64,000 nt of DNA from Boseongicola sp. (GTDB taxonomy: Bacteria; Pseudomonadota; Alphaproteobacteria; Rhodobacterales; Rhodobacteraceae), in contig CP046179.1 of assembly GCA_014075275.1 (NCBI GenBank), positions 2,489,932-2,553,931 on the forward strand, read 5' to 3'. The notes beneath the pieces are model-generated. The model had not been told where the DNA came from, did not search any database, and saw nothing but the letters and a program-made list of their open reading frames with translations. The translations under genes and the position numbers were made by a program. Below, piece after piece: positions 28,354-36,742 of this stretch (position 1 is its first letter; every line of letters starts with the position of its first letter).

Positions 28354-29334
28354 TTATGCGGCGTGCAGGCGGTGATGCAAGCGCCGCGCTTCGAGCGTCT
28401 TTCGTTTGATCCTTTCCCGTTGTCTTAGAATGGCTTTGTCACGCCCGAAGTAGACGTCGGCGGGTGTGACGTTGTTCAGGCTCTCGTGGTAGCGCTTGTG
28501 ATTGTAGTGATCGACGAAGGCTTCGATCTGGGTTTCGAGGTCTCCCGGAAGGAAGTAGTTCTCCAATAGGATGCGGTTCTTCAGGGTTTGATGCCACCTC
28601 TCGATCTTGCCCTGTGTCTGGGGATGATATGGTGCGCCCCGAGAATGCTTCATGCCTTTGTCCTGCAGCCATTCAGCCAGATCGCCAGAGACGTAACTGG
28701 ACCCGTTGTCGCTGAGGAGGCGGGGTTTGTGGATGACGTGAACCTGATCGCACCCTGATGCTTGTAGCGCCAAATCCAGGGTGTCCGTCACGTCCTCTGC
28801 CCGCATGTTCGTGCAGAGTTTCCACGAGATGATGTAGCGGCTGTAGTCGTCCAGGATTGTGCTGAGATAGAACCAGCCCCAGCCAAGCACTTTGAGATAG
28901 GTGAAGTCGGTTTGCCAAAGCTGGTTGATCGCAGTGGTCTTGTCTTTGAACTCGTTTGCCGCCTTGAGCACGATAAAGGCCGGGCTGGTGATCAGATCGT
29001 GGGCCTTCAGGGCCCGATAGACTGAAGATTCCGAGACGAAGTAGCGCTCCCGATCCGTGAACGTCACTGCCAGTTCGCGCGGCGACAGCTCCGTCTCCTG
29101 CAGCGCCAGCTTGACGACCTTGCGCCGGACTTCGTCGGGGATGCGGTTCCAGACATGTCTGGGCTTAGGCGCTTGATCCACAAGGCCAGCGTCGCCGCGC
29201 TGCCGATACCGATCATACCAACGGTAAAATGTGGTGCGGGGGATGCCCAGCTTTGCCAATGTTCGACGAGCAGACAAATGCGACCCCTCAACAAGCCGGA
29301 TGATCTCCAACTTCTCAGATGCAGCATACCTCAT
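28354..29334 (-). CDS. IS3-family transposase OrfB (DDE integrase)
   Basis: A 326-residue protein with an N-terminal helix-turn-helix (SEKLEIIRLVEGSHLSARRT, FYRWYDRYRQRG) and an rve integrase core. The three catalytic acids sit in LWQTDFTYLKV, LLSDNGSSYVSG and QGKIERWHQTLK. A further open frame upstream overlaps orfA in the -1 frame, and a run of seven A (29363-29369, minus strand) could allow an OrfAB fusion by -1 slippage. The ATG at 29334 overlaps the orfA stop. Confidence 0.9.
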   Translation of the reverse strand: MRYAASEKLEIIRLVEGSHLSARRTLAKLGIPRTTFYRWYDRYRQRGDAGLVDQAPKPRHVWNRIPDEVRRKVVKLALQETELSPRELAVTFTDRERYFVSESSVYRALKAHDLITSPAFIVLKAANEFKDKTTAINQLWQTDFTYLKVLGWGWFYLSTILDDYSRYIISWKLCTNMRAEDVTDTLDLALQASGCDQVHVIHKPRLLSDNGSSYVSGDLAEWLQDKGMKHSRGAPYHPQTQGKIERWHQTLKNRILLENYFLPGDLETQIEAFVDHYNHKRYHESLNNVTPADVYFGRDKAILRQRERIKRKTLEARRLHHRLHAA

Positions 29335-29705
29335 TCTTGGTCGCCCCCACCGCCGGTCATGCTTTTTTTGAGAAGACGCAGTTCCAGTGTTTGCTCGGCA
29401 ACGACCTCCTTCAGGTCTCGGGCTTCGCGGCGCAGGTCCTTGACTTCGTCGGTCGTAGCCGCACGCGCCGTATCTCCAGCAAGCCGCCGTTTGCCAGCTT
29501 CCATGAAGTCCTTGGACCATTTGTAGTAGATACCTTGAGATATTCCCTCACGACGGCACAACTCAGCAATGCTGTCTTCGCCACGCAAGCCATCCAGCAC
29601 GATCCGGATCTTCTCTTCTGACGAATACTGTTTGCGCGTCGCGCGCTTGATCTCTTTGACGATCTGCTCGCCGGGGCTCCTGCGAGTTCCAGTTGTCTGT
29701 CTCAT
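29331..29705 (-). CDS. IS3-family transposase OrfA
   Basis: A 124-residue protein with an N-terminal helix-turn-helix (KQYSSEEKIRIVLDGLRGED, IAELCRREGISQGIYYKWSK) and a C-terminal leucine-zipper-like coiled coil (LKEVVAEQTLELRLLKKS). OrfA binds the IS ends. The start at 29705 is at MRQTTGTRR, with 16 upstream codons belonging to the IS left end. It precedes orfB, with coupling by a 4-base overlap. Confidence 0.88.
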   Translation of the reverse strand: MRQTTGTRRSPGEQIVKEIKRATRKQYSSEEKIRIVLDGLRGEDSIAELCRREGISQGIYYKWSKDFMEAGKRRLAGDTARAATTDEVKDLRREARDLKEVVAEQTLELRLLKKSMTGGGGDQE

Positions 29706-29791
29706 GTCCCACTCCTCAGTGGTTACGATGAGCCAACAAAACTCTCTTATCAAATTAACCTAATTGGACCCATAGGCGCTGACTTCAGACA

Positions 29792-29989
29792 CTTCAGCTT
29801 GCCGCTGGAAACTATGTCGTTGAGTTCGTCAGATACAAACTCATTTGAAAGGCTGTTCTCTATAAAGGCTGTTTCTGTTTCCAGGGGCACATTGTCCGCT
29901 TTTAATTCAACGGAAAAATAAGCTTGAGCAAAAAAGACCAACGCGAGCGCCGCAATTAAAAAAATAAATATCTCATAATAACTGTCCAT
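29792..29989 (-). pseudogene. N-terminal part of a small membrane protein, cut on both sides by IS sequence
   Basis: It reads MDSYYEIFIFLIAALALVFF, then an acidic stretch (VPLETETAFIENSLSNEFVS) until the intact IS begins. The residues give one clear transmembrane helix. The ATG itself lies within six bases of the end of the upstream IS fossil, so the native start may have been replaced. It may have continued into 27972-28279. Confidence 0.45.
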
Positions 29990-30160
29990 CGTCGGGGTTT
30001 CGGGGGCCAAGAGCGGCCTAACCTCTGAGAGCGTTTGGCTCATTTGTTTGGTTTGATTATGCGGCGTGCTGGCGGTGATGCAAGCGTCGCGCTTCGAGCG
30101 TCTTTCATTAAATCTTTTTACGTTTCAGTAGCATGGCTTTGTCCCGCCCGAAGTAGACGT
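29983..30160 (-). mobile_element. Second fossil of the same IS3 element (right end)
   Basis: It begins with TGTCCATCGTCGGGG, the same terminus as at 28280, and contains a decayed copy of the orfB C-terminus (KTLEARRLHHR and stop at about 30059, frameshifted upstream). Homology ends at GACGT near 30160, where the kduD-like remnant begins. The intact element and this fossil are in the same orientation. Confidence 0.8.
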
Positions 30161-30162
30161 TG

Positions 30163-30562
30163 GATGTGTCTGACCCGCGACATTGGCGCAACCATGGTTG
30201 CGCGTGGATCCGGCAAGATCATCTTCACCGCCTCGCTTTTGACGTTCCAGGGCGGCATCACTGTGCCGGGCTACGCCGCCTCTTAGGGTGGGATTGGCCA
30301 ATTGACCATGGCGTTCGCTAATGAGTGGGCCGCCCATGGCATCAACGTGAACGCCATTGCCCCCGGCTACATCGATACCGACAATACCGAAGCCCTGGGC
30401 AATGATCCGATACGCTCAAAATCAATCCTGGATCGCATTCCTGCGGGGCGCTGGGGCAACCCCGATGATTTCAAAGGGCCGATCGTCTTTCTGGCCCCGG
30501 ACGCCGCCAACTATATCCACGGCCATGTGATGCTGGTCGATGGCGGATGGATGGGGCGATAG
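30163..30562 (+). pseudogene. Truncated short-chain dehydrogenase (KduD-like)
   Basis: The C-terminal half of an SDR: SGKIIFTASLLTFQGGITVP, then GYAAS followed by TAG where family members have the catalytic Lys of Y-x-x-x-K, then GGIGQLTMAFANEWAAHGIN and VNAIAPGYIDTDNTEAL. The ending GHVMLVDGGWMGR fits 2-dehydro-3-deoxy-gluconate 5-dehydrogenase. The N-terminal Rossmann half is missing, cut off by the IS fossil. Inactive as it stands. Confidence 0.85.
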
Positions 30563-30563
30563 A

Positions 30564-31283
30564 TCAGCTTTTTGCGGGCACGGCGCGCAACAAAATCCAC
30601 ATCAACACCGCATAGGTGAATATCAGCGTCGGCACGGCGGTGTTAAAGCCTGCGTCAAACTCTGGAATGTTCAACCAATCGCGCAAAGACGTTGTGGCGA
30701 TCGTTGCCAGATACAGGATCGAATACACATAGACACCCAGGATCGCGGCCTTGTTTCCACGGCTGCGCGTGACGCCCGCTTTGGCTTCCTGTTCGAAGAA
30801 ATACCAGATGACAGCAAAGACGAAGATCGCTTCGATCAGGATCGCCAGCCAGATGTTCGTTTCGTAAAACCCGAAACCGACCTGATGCGTGTCGGTCCCA
30901 TAGATGTGGTGCGGAAAGCCGGAAATGAAATCCAAAACGAAATGGCCCGCAAATAACGCCAGCCCCACAAGGGCAATCTTTCTGCTTTTGAACAAGGCCC
31001 ATCCAGCCAGAAACACCAGCACTGCCCAGACCAATTGCGGGATAAGGTCATGGCTATAGGTCATCTCAACCATCACGTTTGCCATGGTTGCATCGAACAC
31101 ATCGCCGGGGCCAGTTGGCTCCAACCCGAGGTAGTGAAAAATCAGCCAAAGAAGATCCTGAAACTGGCTGACCACAAGGAAAAACAGCAATGTCCCCTTT
31201 GGAAATTTCTGGTGTGCTATCATGGCGGTAGCAAAATGACCTGCAAGCATGTGTCTGGTCTTTCCTTGATGGTTCTGTGACAT
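30564..31283 (-). CDS. Multi-pass membrane protein, unknown (DUF457-like)
   Basis: A 239-residue protein with about seven hydrophobic helices. Conserved-looking polar residues within or next to helices (MLAGHFATAMIAH, FAGHFVLDFISGFPHH) resemble the metal-dependent membrane hydrolases of the YdjM/DUF457 type, but the match is partial. Divergent from the TetR regulator at 31386 with 102 bases between starts, so it is the likely target of that regulator. The start at 31283 is the most likely; a longer frame runs 25 codons upstream. Confidence 0.65.
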   Translation of the reverse strand: MSQNHQGKTRHMLAGHFATAMIAHQKFPKGTLLFFLVVSQFQDLLWLIFHYLGLEPTGPGDVFDATMANVMVEMTYSHDLIPQLVWAVLVFLAGWALFKSRKIALVGLALFAGHFVLDFISGFPHHIYGTDTHQVGFGFYETNIWLAILIEAIFVFAVIWYFFEQEAKAGVTRSRGNKAAILGVYVYSILYLATIATTSLRDWLNIPEFDAGFNTAVPTLIFTYAVLMWILLRAVPAKS

Positions 31284-31385
31284 CTCACCGCCCCGTTTCG
31301 ACAGTTTCAACAGGGCGTTGCGTTTTTCGTAATAAACGGTACGATAATCACAGGTCAAGAATAAAATACCAAAGATTACGAAAAT

Positions 31386-31997
31386 ATGAGCGAACCACCG
31401 AAACCCACGCGCGGACGGCCCAAGACACTGGACCGCGATCAGGTTCTGAGTATGGCTTTGAATGCCTACTGGTCAGGCGGCCCCACCAGCGTCTCGATCG
31501 CCGAGATCTGCGATAGGGCCGGGGTCTCCAAACCGGGACTTTACCGCGAATTCGGCAGCGACGACGGGTTAAAGGCGGCAGTTCTGGACCGCTATCACGA
31601 TAGTGTCCTGACCCCGATGTATGAGGTGCTGGCCACTGACATGCCTTTTGACGATGTGGTGCAAGCCTTCATCAGCTTCATTGCCCAGGATCGCGCATCT
31701 GTCGGCATTCCACCGGGATGTTTGCAAGTCTTTGCACGCGCGGTTCATGCCGATCTGGGCCCCTTGGCCGCCGCCCGCGTCGACGCCCTGCGCGAGAAAA
31801 CCCTGTCCAAATACGCAGACTTGATTGATCGCGCCAAAAACAGTGGCAACTTTGATCCGAACATCCCCACTGACGTCGCCGCCCTGTTCTTTGATGCTCA
31901 GAACGGCAGCGCCATGCGGATGCAAAAAGAAGGCGTGCCTGACGCCACCATAAAGGACGTGGTACGCCACGCTTTCGCGGGGTTCGGGAAAAGGTAA
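31386..31997 (+). CDS. TetR/AcrR-family regulator
   Basis: A 203-residue regulator. The N-terminal helix-turn-helix (VSIAEICDRAGVSKPGLYRE, FGSDDGLKAAVLDRY) follows an Arg-rich arm (TRGRPKTLDRD). The C-terminal ligand domain contains GIPPGCLQVFARAV. It resembles the TetR subgroup that contains one Cys in GxPPGCL, near the ligand pocket. Divergent from the membrane protein gene at 30564, its probable target. Confidence 0.85.
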   Translation: MSEPPKPTRGRPKTLDRDQVLSMALNAYWSGGPTSVSIAEICDRAGVSKPGLYREFGSDDGLKAAVLDRYHDSVLTPMYEVLATDMPFDDVVQAFISFIAQDRASVGIPPGCLQVFARAVHADLGPLAAARVDALREKTLSKYADLIDRAKNSGNFDPNIPTDVAALFFDAQNGSAMRMQKEGVPDATIKDVVRHAFAGFGKR

Positions 31998-32044
31998 TCC
32001 GCCCAAGATCGGTCTGGGCACCGCACTCTTTGCAGGCGTTAGCT

Positions 32045-32100
32045 CACTTCTTCTGTCGAAAAATACTTTCAGGGGGTCCGGGGGATGAAATCCCCCGGCG
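32045..32100. terminator. Dispersed intergenic hairpin element
   Basis: CTTCTTCTGTCGAAAAATAC is followed by AGGGGG and the perfect hairpin CCGGGGGAT-GAA-ATCCCCCGG (32078-32098). It lies between the TetR end and the leftward glnA fossil, so convergent as in the other copies. Confidence 0.6.
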
Positions 32101-32145
32101 GATCGACGCGCTGTCAGGCGCGGTGAAATATTGATGGAGTAATCA

Positions 32146-32170
32146 AAAAAGGCGCCCTGGTCAGGGCGCC
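32146..32170 (-). terminator. Intrinsic terminator of a vanished glnA paralogue
   Basis: Stem GGCGCCCT/AGGGCGCC with loop GGTC runs on the minus strand into six Ts. Distance and form match the terminator of the intact glnA (33190-33215): here the stop codon of the glnA remnant is 24 bases away. Confidence 0.8.
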
Positions 32171-32193
32171 ACTCTATCAATTTTACCAACAGC

Positions 32194-32262
32194 TTAGCAG
32201 TTGTAGACCATCTTGATTTCCACTGATTGCAGTGCGTGCTCGTGGGCGTAAATCTCTTTGCG
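32194..32262 (-). pseudogene. Fossil 3' end of a second glutamine synthetase gene
   Basis: The last 23 codons read RKEIYAHEHALQSVEIKMVY followed by NC and a stop. The intact glnA ends [21 protein letters not shown] and a stop. DNA identity extends through the stop codon (TACCAACAGCTTAGCAG compared with CACCAACAGCTTAGCAG) towards the terminator. Upstream of 32262 the similarity stops. It is a remnant of a duplicated or paralogous glnA, 1 kb from the intact one. Confidence 0.85.
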
Positions 32263-32321
32263 CTGCGATCCGACGCCGGTTCGTAGAGCCGGAGCCATTT
32301 TGGCTCCGACCCTTTTGTAGA

Positions 32322-32945
32322 TTAGCCGCCGTAGAACAGGCCGCCAAATGTTATCACTTCACCCATGTCGGGCGAGCCCATGGTGGTATTGGTTATTGTG
32401 CCTTCCATATCTCCGAACAACTCGGTGCCGACTGTGGCGCCGCGCATGTTTGCGGTAGCATCAAAGGTCTCAACGCCTGGGCCGCCCGTTTCGGTCGCGG
32501 TCAGTGTGCCAGTCAGCGTGTCTGCGAAAAGACCGTCGGCAACTGCGACATCGGTGGCACCCAACGATCCCGTAACGTCCGCGTCGACAATATTGTCGTC
32601 AGTTGCGGTCATTGTGATGTCCACAGAATTAGTCGCAGCGGTAAAGCTCGCTGCCACAGTGCCGTAAACTTCTGTGCCGTCACCATTATCAATTCCGGAG
32701 CCCCAGACGCCGGTATAGACGAGATCGCCCCCAGGGTTTGCGGCTGTGCCTGTCTCATTCAACGTCTGAATGCTGTCAATTGCATCGTTCAACTCGGTAG
32801 ACAGTGCAGCGCGTTCTGCGTCAGTGGGCAACTCAAGCGAGTATATCCCATTTGATACGACGGAATCTGGCGCGGGAGTACTGCCGCCACATGCAGTCAA
32901 AGCGAGAACAGCGATGCCAATTAAAGGCAAAGTTACAATTTTCAT
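32322..32945 (-). CDS. Beta-barrel-type lipoprotein
   Basis: A 207-residue lipoprotein. The signal MKIVTLPLIGIAVLALTACG has a lipobox LTAC. The mature part is Thr/Gly-rich with alternating strands (VDITMTATDDNIVDADVTG, GTLTATETGGPGVETFDA) and closes VITFGGLFYGG. This resembles the C-terminal barrel of transferrin-binding-protein-like surface lipoproteins, a comparison by pattern only. There are no obvious metal or haem residues. It has its own gap upstream and probably its own promoter. Confidence 0.7.
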   Translation of the reverse strand: MKIVTLPLIGIAVLALTACGGSTPAPDSVVSNGIYSLELPTDAERAALSTELNDAIDSIQTLNETGTAANPGGDLVYTGVWGSGIDNGDGTEVYGTVAASFTAATNSVDITMTATDDNIVDADVTGSLGATDVAVADGLFADTLTGTLTATETGGPGVETFDATANMRGATVGTELFGDMEGTITNTTMGSPDMGEVITFGGLFYGG

Positions 32946-33189
32946 TTAGTAGTCTCCATATTCAATCATTTTCAACTTAAATAAGCGGCAAACGAGATCG
33001 CCACAATCACAAGTAGAAACAGAATTGTTCTGAAAAAACAACGCTAAAATGGCAATTTGTCGTGAAGACGCTGCTAAAAGTTAAATAGGCGCACCTAGTG
33101 CCATTAGACTGACCAGCTACTTCCGGACGCTATCTTTTCTGCGGTTTTCCTTAACGTCAAAAAAAGGACAGAGAACCGCACAAAATAAA

Positions 33190-33216
33190 AAAGGCGCTCC
33201 AAACAGAGCGCCTTTT
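33190..33216 (-). terminator. Intrinsic terminator of glnA
   Basis: AAAGGCGCTC/GAGCGCCTTT with loop CAAACA, followed on the minus strand by TTTTTTATTTTG. It is 22 bases beyond the glnA stop. Confidence 0.9.
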
Positions 33217-33236
33217 CCAATCCTATCACCAACAGC

Positions 33237-34643
33237 TTAGCAGCTGTAATACATCTTGAATTCTACCGGATGCGGTGTGTGCTCATAGGCGTAAATCTCT
33301 TCCCACTTCAGGTCCATGTAGCCTTGAATCTGAGCGCGCGTGAAGACATCGCCGGCCAGCAAGAAGTCCATGTCGGCTTCCAGTTCGTCCATGGCTTCGC
33401 GCAGGGATGCGCAGACCGTTGGAATACCTTCCAGCTCTTCTGGCGGCAGATCATACAGGTCTTTGTCCATGGCTTCGCCCGGATCGATTTTGTTCTTGAT
33501 GCCGTCAAGGCCAGCCATCAACAGGGCCGCAAAGCACAGATATGGGTTTGCAGCCGGATCAGGGAAGCGGGCTTCCACACGCTTGGCCTTCGGGCTTTCG
33601 GCCCATGGGATACGAACACAACCCGAGCGGTTGCGGGCCGAATAGGCGCGCAGAACCGGGGCTTCAAAGCCTGGGATCAGGCGCTTGTAGCTGTTGGTCG
33701 CTGGATTTGTGAAGGCGTTCAGTGCTTTGGCGTGCTTCAGGATGCCACCGATGAAATACAGCGCCTCCTGAGACAGGTCAGCGTATTTGTCGCCCGCAAA
33801 GATCGGCTTGCCGTCTTTCCAGATCGACATGTTTACATGCATGCCGGTTCCGTTGTCGCCGGCAACCGGCTTCGGCATGAACGTCGCCGATTTGCCGTAA
33901 GCGTGCGCCACTTGGTGGATCACATACTTATACTTCTGCAGATGGTCCGCCTGCTCGGTTAGTGATCCAAAGATCAGACCCAGCTCGTGCTGGCACGAGG
34001 CCACTTCGTGGTGATGCTTGTCCACTTTCATGCCCATGCGCTTCATCGTCGACAGCATTTCGGAACGGATGTCCTGGCCATCATCAATCGGCGGCACTGG
34101 GAAATATCCGCCCTTGACGCCCGGACGATGGCCCATGTTGCCCATCTCGTATTCGGTATCCGAGTTCCACGACGCGTCAATGGCGTCGATCTCGTAGGAT
34201 ACTTTGTTCATCTCAACCGAATAGCGCACATCATCAAACAGGAAGAACTCGGCCTCAGGCCCCATATAGGCAACATCGCCAATCCCGCTGGACTTCAGAT
34301 AAGCCTCAGCCTTCTCAGCCGTCCCACGTGGGTCGCGGTCATAGGCCTCGCCCGTATCGGGCTCAACAACCGAACAATGCACCGCCAAAGTCTTCTCAGC
34401 AAAGAACGGGTCCATATAGATCGATGTCGTATCCGGCATCAGCTTCATGTCGGACTGGTCGATCGACTTCCAACCCGCGATGGACGAGCCATCAAACATG
34501 AACCCCTCTTCCAGAAAGTCCTCGTCAACCTGATCCGCCATCACCGTCACATGCTGCAGCTTGCCGCGCGGATCGGTAAAACGGATGTCGACATATTCGA
34601 CGTCCTCGTCCTTGATCGTCTTCAAGACGTCCTTATTGCTCAT
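33237..34643 (-). CDS. glnA: Type I glutamine synthetase
   Basis: A 468-residue GSI-beta enzyme, ATP-dependent joining of glutamate and ammonia. Seen are [13 protein letters not shown], the metal-binding [26 protein letters not shown] and [10 protein letters not shown]. Tyr397 in DLYDLPPEE is the adenylylation site used by GlnE; its number equals the enterobacterial one. It follows glnB by 42 bases, so the two are co-transcribed and PII regulates both transcription and adenylylation of the enzyme. Confidence 0.97.
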   Translation of the reverse strand: MSNKDVLKTIKDEDVEYVDIRFTDPRGKLQHVTVMADQVDEDFLEEGFMFDGSSIAGWKSIDQSDMKLMPDTTSIYMDPFFAEKTLAVHCSVVEPDTGEAYDRDPRGTAEKAEAYLKSSGIGDVAYMGPEAEFFLFDDVRYSVEMNKVSYEIDAIDASWNSDTEYEMGNMGHRPGVKGGYFPVPPIDDGQDIRSEMLSTMKRMGMKVDKHHHEVASCQHELGLIFGSLTEQADHLQKYKYVIHQVAHAYGKSATFMPKPVAGDNGTGMHVNMSIWKDGKPIFAGDKYADLSQEALYFIGGILKHAKALNAFTNPATNSYKRLIPGFEAPVLRAYSARNRSGCVRIPWAESPKAKRVEARFPDPAANPYLCFAALLMAGLDGIKNKIDPGEAMDKDLYDLPPEELEGIPTVCASLREAMDELEADMDFLLAGDVFTRAQIQGYMDLKWEEIYAYEHTPHPVEFKMYYSC

Positions 34644-34685
34644 GGTCGTGACCCTTTTTCCTTAGATGTCGTCAATTCGTTGAAT

Positions 34686-35544
<859 letters not shown>

Positions 35545-35790
35545 ATGAAAAACCTCATCGCAACCGCACTTGTCGCAACTCTTGGCTTTGCTGGCGCCGC
35601 TTCGGCAATGGGTGACTCTCGCGTAGACGCTGCTCAGGACACATTGTCTACATATGGCTTCAATGTTGATGCTGACTCGTTGAGCACGGCTCAGGTTGTT
35701 GCGCTGGCCTTCATCAGTGTTGATAGCGATCTCCAGCCACACACTGCTGAATCCCGCACGATCAACAAAATCCGCGCAATCCTGAACTAA
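35545..35790 (+). CDS. Small exported protein, unknown
   Basis: An 81-residue protein with a Sec signal peptide (MKNLIATALVATLGFAGAAS with cleavage after ASA) leaving about 60 residues: MGDSRVDAAQDTLSTYGFNV, STAQVVALAFISVDSD and a C-terminal helix. No Cys. The type is frequent in Roseobacter genomes without known role. Strong AAGGA upstream and two tandem hairpins downstream suggest high, separate expression. Confidence 0.7.
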   Translation: MKNLIATALVATLGFAGAASAMGDSRVDAAQDTLSTYGFNVDADSLSTAQVVALAFISVDSDLQPHTAESRTINKIRAILN

Positions 35791-35805
35791 GAATGCGCCC
35801 AGATA

Positions 35806-35836
35806 GACCGACGTCTCACCCCCCGAGACGTCGGTC
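35806..35836. terminator. Perfect 12-bp hairpin after the small exported protein gene
   Basis: GACCGACGTCTC/GAGACGTCGGTC with loop ACCCCCC starts 16 bases after the stop. No T-run follows on the plus strand, so it may protect the mRNA 3' end or assist the real terminator at 35848. Confidence 0.65.
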
Positions 35837-35847
35837 AAAAAACCCAA

Positions 35848-35885
35848 AAAGACCGTTGCTCCTGCAGCGGTCTTTTGTTGTTTTT
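35848..35885 (+). terminator. Intrinsic terminator
   Basis: AAAGACCGTTGC-TCCT-GCAGCGGTCTTT (12 bp, one G-T) followed by TTGTTGTTTTTG. It ends transcription of the small exported protein gene just before nnrE. Confidence 0.85.
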
Positions 35886-35912
35886 GGGTGGAATGTGCCG
35901 CACCATCTTCCC

Positions 35913-36581
35913 ATGACAGAACTCCTGACAGCCGCGCAGATGCGCGCCATTGAACAAGCCGCGATAGACTCCGGCAAAGTGACCGGTCTGGAGCTGATGG
36001 AGCGCGCTGGGCAGGGCGTGGTTGAAGCGATCTTCGAAGAATGGCCCGAGCTTGCGAAAGGAGAGCGTCGCGCTGTCGTCCTCTGTGGACCGGGCAATAA
36101 CGGAGGCGACGGCTTCGTGGTGGCGCGGTTGCTGAAAGAGCAAGGGTGGGAGGTCGAGGTGTTTCTCTACGGTGACCCCGAAAAGCTGCCGCCGGATGCG
36201 AAGGTGAATTTTGAAAGGTGGGCGCGGGTTGGTGCCGTTGAGTTCATTCGATCAAAGGACACAACCGATTACTTGTATTTCGCTGACTTTGACGTGGCAG
36301 TTGACGCGCTATTTGGCACGGGGCTAACTCGCTCAATTCCTGAGTCGACCCTGCATTGGGCATTCTTTTTCAATGACAGCCAATCAAAAGACGGAACACC
36401 ACATACAGTGGCAGTAGATCTGCCTAGTGGCTTGGACACCGACGGTGGCGGCATTATTGGAGAATTCGCCATAGCGCCAGTCGAGCTGACGGTGACATTT
36501 CACAAAGAAAAAGTTGGCCTCACTGCGGGAAACGGACCTCGAATTTGCGGCAAAGTCGTCGTCAAGGACATCGGCCTGTGA
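35913..36581 (+). CDS. nnrE: NAD(P)H-hydrate epimerase (YjeF N-terminal type)
   Basis: A 222-residue single-domain protein that interconverts the R and S forms of damaged hydrated NAD(P)H. Seen are LTAAQMRAIEQAAIDSGKVT, CGPGNNGGDGFVVARLL, DALFGTGLTR, VAVDLPSGLDTDGG and VTFHKEKVGL, all YjeF_N marks. In most related bacteria this domain is fused to the dehydratase NnrD. Here the two are separate genes 161 bases apart in different frames. The start at 35913 fits the family; the frame extends upstream through the terminator. Confidence 0.9.
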   Translation: MTELLTAAQMRAIEQAAIDSGKVTGLELMERAGQGVVEAIFEEWPELAKGERRAVVLCGPGNNGGDGFVVARLLKEQGWEVEVFLYGDPEKLPPDAKVNFERWARVGAVEFIRSKDTTDYLYFADFDVAVDALFGTGLTRSIPESTLHWAFFFNDSQSKDGTPHTVAVDLPSGLDTDGGGIIGEFAIAPVELTVTFHKEKVGLTAGNGPRICGKVVVKDIGL

Positions 36582-36589
36582 CTTTCTTT

Positions 36590-36740
36590 CTGGCAGAAAT
36601 ACTCACTTGGGAACGCAACGCGTTCCGGATCGCAGCCTCCCCCGTTTCAAGGGATGCAAACCATGGGCCCGACAAGGGATGTGATGCACCCTCTCTCGTT
36701 GCCGATTACGATTCACTCCTCTTCTTCTTCGGAACTTAAA
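36590..36740. repeat. Dispersed-element-like insert between nnrE and nnrD
   Basis: It begins TTCTGGCAGAAATACTCACT, the lead phrase of the window's intergenic element family, followed by the inverted repeat GGAACGC-AAC-GCGTTCC (36611-36627). It lies where the ancestral linker between the two domains would be. No convincing gene is seen in it. Confidence 0.5.
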
Positions 36741-36742
36741 AA

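Larger units (their letters stand above)
28280..29791 (-). mobile_element. IS3-family insertion sequence, apparently complete
   Basis: A 1512-bp element with imperfect 27-bp terminal inverted repeats: 28280-28306 (begins TGTCCGTCGTCAGGG) and 29765-29791 (ends GCTGACTTCAGACA), 17 of 27 positions matching. Ends are TG...CA as in IS3 elements. It encodes orfA and orfB overlapping by 4 bases. Two truncated copies of its right end occur at 18104-18252 and 29983-30160. Target duplication is not convincing: CTTC occurs at both sides but four bases off on one. Confidence 0.8.

Noticed and set aside
29363..29369. Proof of programmed -1 frameshifting in the IS3 element
   Set aside because: A run of seven A is present and the -1 frame leads into orfB, but orfB also has its own ATG overlapping the orfA stop, so the slip is only a possibility.
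28276..29795. Target-site duplication of the IS3 element
   Set aside because: CTTC appears on both sides, but on the left it is separated from the TG end by four bases, so it is not a proper duplication.
33270..33962. 230-codon plus-strand open frame opposite glnA
   Set aside because: Antisense to glutamine synthetase; no ribosome site and no family-like sequence.
36545..36739. 64-codon frame between nnrE and nnrD
   Set aside because: Starts inside nnrE, lacks a ribosome site, and covers the element-like insert.
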